A stretch of DNA of 64,000 bases from Drosophila persimilis (taxonomy: Eukaryota > Arthropoda > Insecta > Diptera > Drosophilidae): NCBI RefSeq assembly GCF_003286085.1, contig NW_020825336.1, forward strand, positions 1,054,001 through 1,118,000, in the 5' to 3' direction. The position numbers and the translations under genes were made by a program. Position 1 is the stretch's first letter. Every line of letters begins with the position of its first letter. Positions 44,922-56,522 of this stretch are shown in pieces. The notes under the pieces are model-generated. The model did no database searches and was not told the origin of the DNA. It saw only the letters and a program-made list of their open reading frames with translations.

Positions 44922-45173
44922 ATGCCCTTTCTCATTACTCGCAAAAAAGACTGCCATACCTTTCACCTGAACTGCGCTAAAGTGGAGTGTATTTTAATAC
45001 TGGTCGACAATGGGCTAACCTTTCTGCCCATTTTATCGGCGGTCGCGATACTTATCGCACTATTGAACATCGTAATTTTAAAATATTTTAAGCTTAAAAT
45101 GAAAATGACCAAAAATTTCAAATCGCCAGTAGCAGCTCCCTGCCCGATACGATCTCTTCTGCCTTCATGGTGA
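44922..45173 (+). CDS. Candidate small membrane protein, 83 residues
   Basis: An ATG follows a splice-acceptor-like TTCTTCTTGCAG by seven bases. The 83-residue frame has one strongly hydrophobic stretch at about 33-54 (FLPILSAVAILIALLNIVIL) followed by a lysine-rich segment, as in a single-pass membrane protein. It lies between the divergent CSD and RFWD3 genes. I do not recognise it; a chance frame in AT-rich leader DNA is quite possible. Confidence 0.25.
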   Translation: MPFLITRKKDCHTFHLNCAKVECILILVDNGLTFLPILSAVAILIALLNIVILKYFKLKMKMTKNFKSPVAAPCPIRSLLPSW

Positions 45174-45403
45174 TTTTGGTGGCATATTAATTACTCCCTT
45201 TTAGAGTGACTGCTTCAGTGTATGCATGAAATTCTGAACAACCAGCCATCGACAGAAAAAACATCGATAGTATTACAAGGAATATCGCACATTGCTCTGT
45301 TCTAGCTGTTGTCGAAATTGAAAAGAACTTAAAAACTACAACACATTTAAGAAATCAAATTTTTTGCGCCAGTTCTTGATGAAATTTAAGATAATCAACG
45401 GTT

Positions 45404-47504
45404 ATGAGTCACGAGGAAAGTGATGACAGTTGGGAGCAAGTGGCGGATACCGATGACGACGCCACCGCCGATGCCGATGCCGACGACGACGCCACCGCCG
45501 ATGCCGAAGCCTATTCGGAGGAAAGTCAGGAGTCTCTTCAGCCCGTTGTGCGACGCCAGAACTGGCAAAGATTTATCACACAGTATCCCGAACTAGCGAT
45601 GGTTGGCGGGCTGCCAGTGGAACTGCAACAACTAGAAGTACTTATGGATCCAGGACTGTCAGCATTGGATGTCCTGGCGCCGTTGGAGCGTCGCGAGGCT
45701 GATGGTGAGGCTGATGCGCAGCAAGCGGCTGCAGCAGACGATGCTGCAAATGATGTGGAAGTTCTTGAGGCAGAACTGAACGCCCTAGAGGAGGATGCGG
45801 AGCCACAGCCGCAACCTGCCAGTCCGCCGACCAACTCGCAAAGAGCCCCAGGACAGGGAGATATCATAAATCTAGAAACACCATCGCCGCCAAAGAAACG
45901 CAAGCGTCTATGCGCTGCAGACAAAAGCCTGACGAAGACGCCCGAGCCGACAAAGGCTCCTGCGCCACCACAAGTGGACGAAGACGATGGTCTCACGTGC
46001 CCCATCTGCCTGGACTCGTGGGAGATGAGTGGAGACCATAGACTGGTCTCTTTACGCTGTGGCCATCTGTTTGGAGAGGAATGCATCCGCCGCTGGCTGG
46101 CCGAAAGCCAGAGACAGTCGTCCGTGAAGGTGTGCCCCCAGTGCAAGTCAAAGGCCACATACAGGGACATCCGCCACCTGTATGCCAAGCGCATCGTAGT
46201 GGTGGACACCGAAATCAGGGATCAGCTGGAGGAAGAGCGCCGACGCAACCACATCCTGGCCACAGAGCTGTCGGCCGCAAAACTGGCTCACTTCGTGACC
46301 AGCGATAAGCTGTTGCAAACGAAAAAGAAATACGACCAGCTGGTCGCTTTGACCGAAGGAACTGGCGGCCGTGGAGCGTTCTCCGTTCTGTCGGATGCAG
46401 CAAAGAAAAGGCCCATCCAGCAGCTGCCCATGCATCGCCTATACATGGAGAAGAACTTTGAGATCACCCGCGACCCCGGCTGCCGCGTGATGCACTTCTC
46501 CAGCAAACACTCGCTGCTGATGGCCAGCCAGAAGAGTGGCCAGAGCCTGTTCCCCGGCTACGGAGTGCGCTTTATCGATCCCTTAAACTTCCAGCCGCTG
46601 CACTTCCTTTACACAACGGCCATGCTGGTGCGGGATATCGCATTCAGTGATTCGAAGCAGCTGCTGGCTGTGTCCAGTCGCGAGTCCAAGATCAAGCTGT
46701 TCGATGTACGCACCAAGCTGCAGTCGTGCATGGTCTCAGCAATGGATAAGACGCTCTGGGCCTGCGGCTTCGATCGTAACGACCGGGATAACTATCTGTA
46801 TGGAGGCGATCTCCGTGGCGGGGCCTACATCTATGATCTGCGCTTTCCCGATAGCATTCTCGGCCAATACCAGGCCAATGGTGGGTGCATCTACAACACT
46901 ATGTATCTAATCCGAAAAAACTGATTTTTGTACCCTTATATTTTTAGAGAACTTTAGTCCTGTGATACACATCGAGGCTGTGCCCCCGAACAAGACCTTT
47001 CCCTATGGGGGATTCCTCGTCTGCCAGCTTTCTGCGTTGTCCTTCTACGAGTATGTTTCGGCCGGCGAAGTGGCCCAGGCCACGCGCCTCAATGTCGACG
47101 GACCGTTCCTCTCAATGCAGTACGACCATGTGCAGGACACTCTGCTCATTTCGGCTCGCAGCAATCCGAACTCGCCCAACTCTCGGTTCATACTGGGGCA
47201 ACTGGACAAGATCGAAGACATCCCGGTGTTCCGGGCGAGAGTCACCATCTTTGGACCCTCAGCCACGCCCATCATGACACGACCCACTCAGCTGGGTGTC
47301 GAGGATAACACCCTGATCGTTAGCTATCTGCAGAATAACAAGCAGCTGATGCTGTACGACGTCCGCCGGGAGGAGCGTGTCCAAACGATGCCCGTCAATG
47401 AGGTGATCTACGACTTTTGTCCCGTGAGCAACAGCATTGGCTCCTATCTGGCCGCCTTGACCGACAATAAGTGTCGCGTGTACAAGCTCAATAGCACGGG
47501 ATAG
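45404..47504 (+). CDS. RFWD3: RFWD3-like E3 ubiquitin ligase (RING, coiled coil, WD40)
   Basis: Two exons, 45404-46880 and 46948-47504, join across a 67-bp intron (AATG|GTGGGT to TTTTTAG). They give 677 residues. The acidic N-terminus contains a repeated DDDATADA block. A possible SUMO-binding core IINL, then a nuclear-localisation run PPKKRKR, lie at about 154-166. A C3HC4 RING spans about 199-246 (CPICLD ... LRCGHLFGEECIRRWL ... CPQCK). A coiled coil follows at about 270-320, then a diverged WD40 propeller to the C-terminus, ending with DFCPVSNSIGSYLAALTDNK as in RFWD3. Human RFWD3 ubiquitinates RPA and RAD51 at stalled forks and is a Fanconi anaemia gene. I recall the fly gene as CG13025, from memory. 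Confidence 0.92.
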
Positions 47505-48870
47505 AGAAGGATGGATAGACGGATGGATGGATAGATGGATAGAGAAGGGTGGATTGATGGATCATTTTCTGTGAAAATGTCTCCTCCTTCAGTAAATGTT
47601 TAATTTTTTTGTATTTTTAGTTCTTAATTCTTGCGTTTATTAAAACATTTCTCAGAACATAAATCTAAATGTAATTCCATGTAATATTTCACGCATTTAG
47701 TCATTCTTTTGATTCTGGATTTCAATTGAATTTCGGTTTACTTTTCTTTTATTTATTTGCGAATGTGTGTGGCTTGTAGATGTTCGTATTTTTCTTGTAT
47801 AAAATGTTTTTTTTTTTTTTATTCCATACGATTAATATACATATAAAGCTATAAAAAAATTGTGTTATGTTATTCGTACGAGTATTCATTACAGATATAT
47901 GTAGACATACATATATATAGATATACATATGTATATCCTCCCAAAAAGGTTGAAGAATGCATGAAACGATGAAAATGATGATGCTTTCTGAAGAACAGTC
48001 TCTCGAAAAGGAAAATGTTTACAACAGAATTCCCTCCTTAAATCGTTTTTTGTTTTGTTTTTTTTTTGTTGTATCGAAAACTAAATCTAAATGAGATGGA
48101 AACCACATCACATCGCTCCCATAGAGTCATTGGTTATTGGTTGTGGGTTTCCTTATAAAGTTGGTATCAAAAAAAGTGTTGTTCATCGTTGGTCATTTTG
48201 TTGTTGTTGTTGTTGTCGGTTCTTTCTGGCATAAATATCGTATCGTATTGTATTGTATTGTATATTCGAACAGTAGTATAATGTTTTCCGTATTTCTAGA
48301 GTTAGTTCTTGAGTTGAAAGACGTGTAGATCTATACTTTTCAAGTATAATTTGAATATATTTTGTGTGTGGTTTGTGTTTGTGTGTCATTTGTGTGTGTG
48401 TGAGTGTGGGTGTGGGTGTGTAAGATCAGAGAATACGTGTATCGATCGTCTCGTATATGGTATAGTATTATATGGTTAGAGATATATAAGATACTTAAAG
48501 AACTTCGTAACTTAAATTGTAAGACAACTAAATATACAGTAGCGACAGAGAGAGGTAGAGAGATAGAGATAGAGATAGAGACAGGGAGAGAGAGAGATAT
48601 ATAAACACTAGATTCACTTAAAGGCTAAACTAAATGCAAAAACGTATAGAGCTCCTACACCTAACCTTCCTAACAGGAAGGAGGAGAGGGAGAAGGTGTC
48701 TGCATTCGTCAGGGATTCAGATTCAGATCAAAGCCGAGAATCCCCTTGAGAAAATGTAGACATCATCATTTACAAGAGTCTAAAAAATAAAAAAAAAAAT
48801 TTGGTTTGGGAGAAAGAAGGGGGCGGGGTGGGGGTTTATCTGCTTTTGGTTTTTCTTAGTCGGCTCCTCC
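47505..48870. other. Convergent 3' ends of RFWD3 and Neurotactin, non-coding
   Basis: AT-rich DNA. ATTAAA near 47639 may end RFWD3. Simple repeats include GGAT near 47508-47545, TTG and GTATT runs near 48200-48265, GT runs near 48363-48420 and a GAGATA tract near 48547-48600. No coding frame is convincing. It presumably also holds the Neurotactin 3' UTR. Confidence 0.6.
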
Positions 48871-51470
48871 TCAATCGATGCGCGCATAGCGCGGCACTAT
48901 ATCCTTGCTAATCCAGTAATTGCAATGCTCGTAGTCCTCCTGCGGCTGTGCGTCCTGCCCCACATTGATCACCCTTCGGCGTGGCTCGAACGACTGCACC
49001 GTGCCGTGCGATACATAATAGTAGAAGAGCTGCTGCATGGCCGACACATAGCGGCGCTGCTCCACGGTGTGGGGCTCATAGCGACCCAGAATGGCCTGCA
49101 CATCGGCATCCACTGTCGCCAGCTGATCCTCGCCCTCGCCCTGGGTCACCACATAGAAGGGTACGCTCGGCTGGAGGCGGGCATTCGTCAGCAGCGGGCA
49201 AACGGTGCGTATGTCCGTGATGATGGACACCAGAGCGGCATAGTTCGTGGCATTGTAGCGTTCGATCACCTCATCGGTGAGGCCGAGGGCTCCGATTTGC
49301 GAATTGTTCAAGTACTCGCGCACCTCCTCCTTCGTCCAGTTGGCGTGCAGCTCGCGCAGCTTCTCGGTGTGCGCCTCATGGGCGGTGGCTCCCACGACCA
49401 GCAGCGGCTGCTCGGTGGCCTGGTCGCGCTTCCACGACTCCGAGGGATGCTGGAACAGCACATCTCCATCCAGGACCAGCCACTCGTGACGGCTGCCGCT
49501 GTTGATCTCCTGCGGCTGGGGCAGATCCTGGGGGAAGTGCAGCCAAGTGTCGGGTGTGGCGGCCCACAGTTTCTCGCTGGAGGCGTCGCGCAGACACCCC
49601 ACATCGCTGCAGTCCAGGGTGACCATCAACTGCTGATTAAGCTTCTCCGCCTCTGCCAGGGGCTTGCCGGGGAATATGGCCGATCCGGAGGAGGACCAGG
49701 CGCGTGTGTACAGATCCTTGAGCTTGGGGGAGCTCACCAGCGCAGAGACCAGAGTGGCGCCCGCACGATGTCCCAAAAGAGTCACGGACTTGGGATCGCC
49801 TCCAAAGTTAACGATATTCAACTGGATCCACTTGAGTACAGCAATGATATCGGTGAGAGCGTAGTTGCCAGAGGTCCTTGGGTGCGCCTCCTTCGTGAGC
49901 GATTCCAAGGCGAGGAATCCAAAGATGCCCAGGCGGAAATTCGGGCGCACAAAGATCACATCATGGGAGCGGGAATAGCGGGCCGAGGGACGCAGTATGC
50001 CAGGCGATGGCCCCGCCAGGGTCTCGGCGCCAATGAGCACCACCACGGGCAGGGGATTCGTGTAGCGCACATGGGGCGTCACCACATCCAGGAAGAGGCA
50101 ATCCTCGTCCCCCACAGTGGTGCCGTTGCCCAGTCGCTGAGTGCAGACGACGCTGCTGTTGTGCGTCTGCAGCGTGTCGTTCCAGCAGCCGTCGATGCTG
50201 TCGATCAACTGTGCGGGTCTCCAGCGCAGCTCATCCACGGGCGCCTTGGCATAGGGTATGCCACGGAAGGCAAAGGCTCCATCCTCCTTGACCCCCTCCA
50301 CGGGCCCGCAGCCTGTTACGGCGAGAATGTAGCGACCCTCGCGCAGCGGGGGAGAGGTCAAAGTCTCGTGTGTCAGCACGTATCCAATCACCGCGAGGAG
50401 CAGCACAAACAACAGGATTCCGAAGGCAATCAAAGCATCGTCCACGCTGCATTTGTAGCCACGGAGGCGCTGCAACAGCGAAATGGGACGATCGCGTTCG
50501 TCCTCTTCGGCGGCGAGCTTCTGTTCTGCGGCCAGTTTCTCGTCCTTCAGTTCACTTTTGATGTCATCCGTGCCATTGGCATTCTTGACGGGTGCACGAT
50601 CCACCGTGTCCTGATCCTTGAGCGAATCATCCAGAGTCTCCATCGAGGCGAGGCCTGCCTTGCCGCCCAGCCCCATCTCCACATCGTCGCCGTTCTTTCG
50701 CTGCTTGGGTATCATATTCGCAATCGGCAGTTTGATGGCATTCAAGAGTCCTCGCTTCGGTGGCGGATCCACGGCTGCTGCGTCCTCCGCTGCGGCAGCT
50801 TCAGCAGTGGCTTCTGTGCAAATGGAAATCTCAGGTTAGTTCTCGTACAAATGAACAGGAAAATCTATGACATACCCGACTTGGCATCCGCGTCTCCATT
50901 TACGAGCGCCTTCTTCTCCTTTTCGGCTCCTGGCTTGCGCACAAAGAAGCTCCTGAGGCGCTGTCCCAGGCCAGGACGCGGCTTGGGCTCTGCTGCTGCT
51001 GCTGCAGCGGCGGCATCTCCGTTGACTGCCGTCGCCTCCTTGTCCTTGTCCTCTGCATCCTTTTCGAGCAGCTCGCCCTCGGCGCCATCGCCCTCTGCCT
51101 TGGGTTTGTTTTTCATAAAGAAACCCGGCAGCTTGAGGCCACCGATGGGTATCTTCTTGGGCTTCACCTCGCGCTCTTCCTTGCTGATTTTCTTCTCCTC
51201 TCCTGCACCGCTGCCCTCCGTCGGCTGTGGCTTCTCCTTCTCCTCGGGAATGTCAATGATCTCATGTCCCTTCTCTTCATTGGTCTTTTCGCCCACCGGC
51301 GACTTCTTGCCCGCATTGGGGGTGGCCGGCTTCGATGACTGCGGACTGGGCGTCTTCTCGGTCTTCTTGCTGTCCAGCATCTTGTCCGTCTCCTTGGGCT
51401 CCTCCAGCGTCTCCTGCTGTGCGGCCGTTGTCTCTGTCGGTGGCGTTTCCTTCTCCTCGAGTTCTCCCAT
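48871..51470 (-). CDS. Nrt: Neurotactin, cholinesterase-like transmembrane adhesion protein
   Basis: Two exons, 51470-50876 and 50813-48871, join in phase across a 62-bp intron and give 845 residues, about the 846 I recall for D. melanogaster. Residues 1-324 are a charged cytoplasmic part rich in Lys/Glu and Ala, with repeated FFMKNKPK / FFVRKPG-type motifs. One membrane span is at 325-345 (ALIAFGILLFVLLLAVIGYV). The rest is an extracellular alpha/beta-hydrolase cholinesterase-like domain. The nucleophile elbow reads GHRAG, with Arg548 where active esterases have Ser, so it cannot be a normal esterase. Neurotactin is a type II membrane protein that binds Amalgam and works in axon guidance and epithelial adhesion. 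The long frame on the opposite strand is a codon-bias shadow. Confidence 0.96.
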
Positions 51471-51734
51471 TATGTTATTTGTTTTTCGATGATTCTTTGG
51501 CTCTCAAGATACGTTTTAGAGAACTCTGCGAGAATTCTGCAACAAATGGAAGGGAAAAAATGTTTAATGCAAGTCCGTTTTTGGCACCAAACGACGGCGG
51601 CAATCCTTGGTGGCAGGACAAACCTTTGACTTAGTTGCTGCCGTTTTTGTTCGAGTTTGTTTATATTTTTAAAGACTTTGAGGGATCTACGATCTAAGAT
51701 CTATCCCGATTGCTGGCTGAAATGCTTCTGAAAT
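51471..51734 (-). other. Neurotactin 5' leader with a probable 87-bp intron
   Basis: Downstream of the TATA promoter the minus strand has a donor-like CAAAG|GTTTGT (intron from 51623) and an acceptor TTTGTTGCAG (ending at 51537). Between the inferred start at 51729-51734 and the ATG at 51470 the leader would be about 175 nt after splicing. The donor is weak, so the intron is tentative. Confidence 0.4.
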
Positions 51735-51875
51735 GCCGCTGCCTGCTGACCGCGGTCTTTATACCCTCCCTGACGATCCCGATTCCGAATCCCGATCCTT
51801 TCCAATAATTTTCTCTACCTGGAAAGAGCACGTACCTTCTGCTCTGCTCTGCTCGGCTCGGCTCGACTCAGGTAG
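51729..51875 (-). promoter_or_regulatory. Neurotactin TATA promoter with two Zelda-type CAGGTAG sites
   Basis: TATAAA lies at 51763-51758 on the minus strand, with initiator-like sequences 29-34 bases downstream (CATTTC at 51734, TTTCAG at 51729). Two copies of CAGGTAG, the best Zelda/TAGteam site, are upstream at 51815-51821 (minus orientation) and 51869-51875 (plus orientation), roughly 85 and 140 bp from the start. TATA plus proximal CAGGTAG is typical of fly genes switched on early in the zygote. Neurotactin is known to be expressed from cellularisation. Confidence 0.6.
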
Positions 51876-54800
51876 AATCCTGGAAAATTGCTCAAATTTC
51901 CCTTGCAACATTCCCGTTGAGCCGAGTTTTTTTTTTTGCTTTTCCTCTTTTTGGGGCGGGAAGACCGCAAATTTATTGAGGCGACAGCTGCGCAGGACTC
52001 TCATTCGGTTGCTGATCGTCTGATCCCTGTCCCATGTCCTAGATCCTTTTACTTCTTCCATTTTTCTTTCCACTTTTGGTACGTGCGCCTTTCACACGTT
52101 GCACGTTGCACGTTCTACGAAAACGTTCTTTAATTAGCGAAAACCTATAAAATCAACGTCGCATCGGACCAAGGACATTTTGGTCATTAGAAAAGGTAAC
52201 ACCGCCGACGCCGCTTTTCGCAGCGGGATCTCAAAGGATCAGCGGGTCACAGGATCAGCGGACCAGTCATCGGTAGCAAAATCACGTCGCACAGCTCACA
52301 CAAATCGAATGGCCAAAAGTCATGACAAATAAATAATGATAAAAATATTCCAAAAACGTGGAAATTGTGACTTTTCTTTTTTTTAATGATTTGATCGTTA
52401 GAATGGCATTAGACTGCAGACGTAGACTCGGGGAGGATCGTTTGGAATACATTAGGAGGCAATACGGTAAAAAGCAAAGGCAAATGGTGACTTTTACAGG
52501 GAAAAAGGAGTCCTTGAAGAGAAAAATAACTGCGGTTTTCCATATAAGTGTCTAAGGAAGAGACGGCGAATGATATTTGCTGAAGGAATCACTAAAGAGT
52601 ACAAATATAGCTTAATTTGTACATTAATAGGAGTTTTTTAAAGATCCAGTGAACCTTTTAGGTATATCGAAGATTTCGTTTGATAAGCGATCATTGATTT
52701 TCCAAGATCTAAAGCAATCACTTCCAGATCCCCTTCTTCCACCCACTCTTATGATTTCCCATAGATTTTGTGCTTCCATTTCCTCCATTTTCTCTTTAAA
52801 GTAACATTTATCTGTGATTCTTTGAGGTATGCCCTCTTTTCTAGACAACTTCAGCAATCATTGGCTAGGATGATCCTTCAAAAGGTAAAGTTCCAATACC
52901 CATACAATCCATTGATCAATGATCTTCTACAACCACAGATTTTTCGTTCACTCAAGTCCCTCATTAAAAGCTTATCAATCAAGGGGATGATCTCCGTTCT
53001 CTCTACCGTCAATGGATTTCATTTAATTTCCTGGAACACCATTCGCCCCACAAATGACACACTAAACAATAATCTCCCTTCAGTCCCGTCCCCCCCATCT
53101 ACACTCGAACTGCACTCATTATTTCCCCGTTTTCCTCACGCATGAAGGCGACACAAAAGATATGGAAAACGTGGGGGGAATGCGATGGGGCAACATGGAG
53201 GGAAAAACGATGCCAGGTCCCGACCCGACCTTTGCTGGCTCTGCTGTCATGTAAATCAACCGAAATTCCATTAAAATTTGAACTTTAAGTTCAAAACGCA
53301 TTGCGTGTAATAATCTGTTGGAATATTATCACTATATTCTCTATGTGTTCTTCGCTCTTTCTCTCTCTCTCTCTCTGTTAAAGTGGAAGGAAAATCGAAA
53401 GCAAACCTCGAACATCGACATCGAGACATCGTCGTCTGTTGCGTATCGAAAGTGAAAAGAGTGTCACATGTGTGTGGCATGAAAGAGTGCGAGAGACAGA
53501 GAACACACAGAAATCCAATTGAATCGGATTTCAAAGCATTAACGACCCAGGAGCATGGGTGTGGGGAGCAGATAAGTGTTGTCTGGTTCTCCGATTCTCT
53601 AATTCTCTGGCCACAAGTCATGGGGCCACAAGTCGTACATACATACATATGTATGTATGTCTAAATAAGCCCCTCTCTCTTCCTTAGCTTCTCCTTCTGC
53701 TGCTAAACAGAAATGCAGGTCAAAGTAATTACAGTTCTCGCTGGAAAATGGAGTAGGCTTCAAGCATCTACGAGTATCTGCTGGATGCCACTAGCACAGT
53801 GCGTCCCAGCACTTTAGTACCACAAATAATAGCATAGCTGATCCCGTATCGCCAGTTGTCCCTAGAAATGAATGTATCCTTTCGCTTATGAGAAATTTGG
53901 GCAGCAAAACCACGGCATTAGTGGCCTCGCAAGCCTTCTTAAAAGTTCTCCCATGGATTTAAAAGGGGGAGAACTACCAAAAACTAAAGACAAAAAGACG
54001 ATTCAATGGAGAGATATGGAACTCCCACTAAACCGGAAACCTCCATTAAACTGTGCGCTAAAACATCTTTAATCAGTTTTTTGGTTCCATTGAGTACTCT
54101 TTTCTAGGCAAAACTTCTACAGATCCTTCAGTCCCTAGAGTTCATATTTATATTTCGAGTGTTTTCATGCCTTTTTTGCATACTTTTGCCACGCACTGTT
54201 AGAGTGTGATCCCAGCCTCATTCTCACTTTGACAATTGCAAAAAGAATGTATTAATAAACTAAAGAGAGAGATAGAGAGGGAGAAAGATATCTTTTTCTA
54301 TAGGTCCAGACATTCCATAAAGTGCAAGATATTTAGAGAGAGCGACAACGACAACGACAACGATGTAGATCAACGTCTAATCATCCTTTTGTTAATTAGC
54401 TGAGAATGAGAATCGTTTGTGGCCGAGAATGGGAATCGTTTGTGGTGTGTCCACCGGCGGGGGTCAAACAAACAAAACACAAATTTGGACGCGCCCGGAA
54501 GGGCAATGAAAAGCGGCGAAAAAGCGGTACAAAAGAAAAGCGTTCCCTGTTGACACGCACTCCCCCATAGCCCCATAGCCCCACCCCACATACCCTCTCT
54601 CCCTCTCTCGTTCTATGTGGCATATGTGACCGACAAGCGAAGCGAAGGGGTCCGGGCCTGGGCCGGGGTCTGGTGGCTGTAGCCGTAATTTGTCTTGGCT
54701 CGTAAATTAAATCAAATTCGAAACTTGCGTTTGACATGCAATTTCCCTTCCCTTCTTTGACTTCCAATTCCATGTCCTTCGCTTTTCCACTCTCTCTCTG

Positions 54801-55440
54801 CACCCCACAGCGTTTTCCAAAATTTAATATCTTTTTTTTTTTGTTCAAGAAATTACCGTTAAAACATAAAAAATTGACCACAAAATGCGGCGGGGATACG
54901 CTTAAAGAGCATTTACAGTGGGCAACAGTGGCAGAAAAGTGGAACATACGAGTGGTACTAGAAACCACTTTCTGGCAAGTATTTTTAAATATTTAATACT
55001 ACAATTTTTATTTTCAATCTCCTATTTGTGACACTTTTTTAAAATATTTTTGCGCCATCTCCTATTTGTAACACTTGTTTTAACATTTGTCCCACTGTGC
55101 CTGTGTCGAAGAGTATGTAGCACTAGCGCCGAACGATAATCCCCCCTTTTGTTTTTGGTGGCTGCCACCACCCACCGCCCGTAAGCCCATGTAGATCCCC
55201 GTAGCTTAGGCGCAACAAATACATAAATTCTCGTGGAATATCTCTCGCATATCTTGCGGACATGTCAGGAACCACTTTGAAATGCATAAAAATGCAATTG
55301 CTTTTGGCCATTTATTCTATTGTTTCACGAATAGAGGGTGGAGGGGGAGTGTTCCAGGCGATAAGCCCCCCCGCTGTGAGTGAGAAAGCGACAACTGCTA
55401 CACGAGTTTTCAGTGCTAACTGTCATTCAAGACGCAACCT

Positions 55441-55472
55441 GTGTGTGTGTGTGTGTGTGTGTGCGTGCTTGT
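55441..55472. repeat. TG dinucleotide repeat
   Basis: A run of about ten TG units, continuing imperfectly as GTGTTTGTGTG. Non-coding. Confidence 0.8.
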
Positions 55473-56455
55473 GTTTGTGTGTGCCTATCCCTCCCTCTCC
55501 CACTCGCCAACAAACTAATGGCAGCGAAGCATGAAACGAAAAAAAGAAGGGGGCGGCAATGGCATGGAAGAAGGAATGACAGTGGAGGGGGAGGAGCAGA
55601 CCTGCGTCCTGTTATTATTATTTATTACTGTTCTTGTTTTGGCTCCTGCCGCCACTTTACTCTTTCTATTCGATCAATCGCCCTCACCTATCCTTCTCAC
55701 ACCCCCGCGCACACTCCCACACACACAGATCACTCCTCGTATAAGTCGCTCCCACTCACACTCCCACACGCTCTCTCTCCTTTCTGTTGCTTTTTTCTGA
55801 CTTGCGACCAAACCACCAGATGGCGCTTGCCGCCCTTCGTATGTGCGTGTGTGCCGGCATTAAGGTGTCGCCATAGAGAGAGTGAGGGAGAGGGCTATAC
55901 TGATTGATAGGTGAGTGGCAGAGAGGCACAATAAAAAACACTCACTTTTACACTACTACTACTGTTATTATTCTTATTATGCACATGTGCGTGTGTGGGT
56001 GCTCTTTATGCTCAATTAAACAGGATATTGGAACAACTGCTGGACACTCGTCGCGTCAGAGTCCCGGACATTAAGATTTCAATGATAACGAATGAACCAA
56101 CGAACACTCATTTATAATTACAGACAAACGAGGAAATTTGTCTAGACAGCCGCCACCGTTACCGCCACCGCAACAACAATAACAGCAATCAACGGAAAAT
56201 GCTATTTCCAGGCTCCTACTCAGGTGGCTGCCCCTGCTCCGGCTCCGCCTCCGGCTCCTGCTCCTACGCCCCCGCCCCCAAGTGCTGGTGCTCCACCAAT
56301 CAGTGCTTTTGATTCAATATCCTCGGGCAACAGACATAATTTTTCAATTTGTTCCACAAATATCCCTCCAGCAGAGCGGCAGAGCAGAGGGGAAATCCTC
56401 TCCCTAACGAAGTCAATTTGTCAGCCAGACGCCATCCAAAAGAGCGGCAGAGCGA

Positions 56456-56522
56456 TGGCCATGCAGGTGAGGCTTTGCCAGAAAGCTCTCCCACGGCCTT
56501 TAACGCCTCACCTGCATGGCCA
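56456..56522. repeat. Perfect 18-bp inverted repeat (hairpin)
   Basis: TGGCCATGCAGGTGAGGC at 56456-56473 is the exact reverse complement of GCCTCACCTGCATGGCCA at 56505-56522, with a 31-base spacer. Pairing does not extend much beyond the arms. Each arm holds CAGGTG, the E-box bound by Snail-type repressors, and also resembles a splice donor. It could be a folded RNA, a dyad of binding sites or the remains of a small foldback element. I cannot decide. Confidence 0.6.

Noticed and set aside
48925-51492. 855-codon open frame on the plus strand opposite Neurotactin
   Set aside because: It mirrors the Neurotactin coding exons. Strong GC-ending codon use leaves few stops in the complementary frame. 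The predicted protein is low complexity and matches nothing known to me, whereas the minus strand gives a full Neurotactin.
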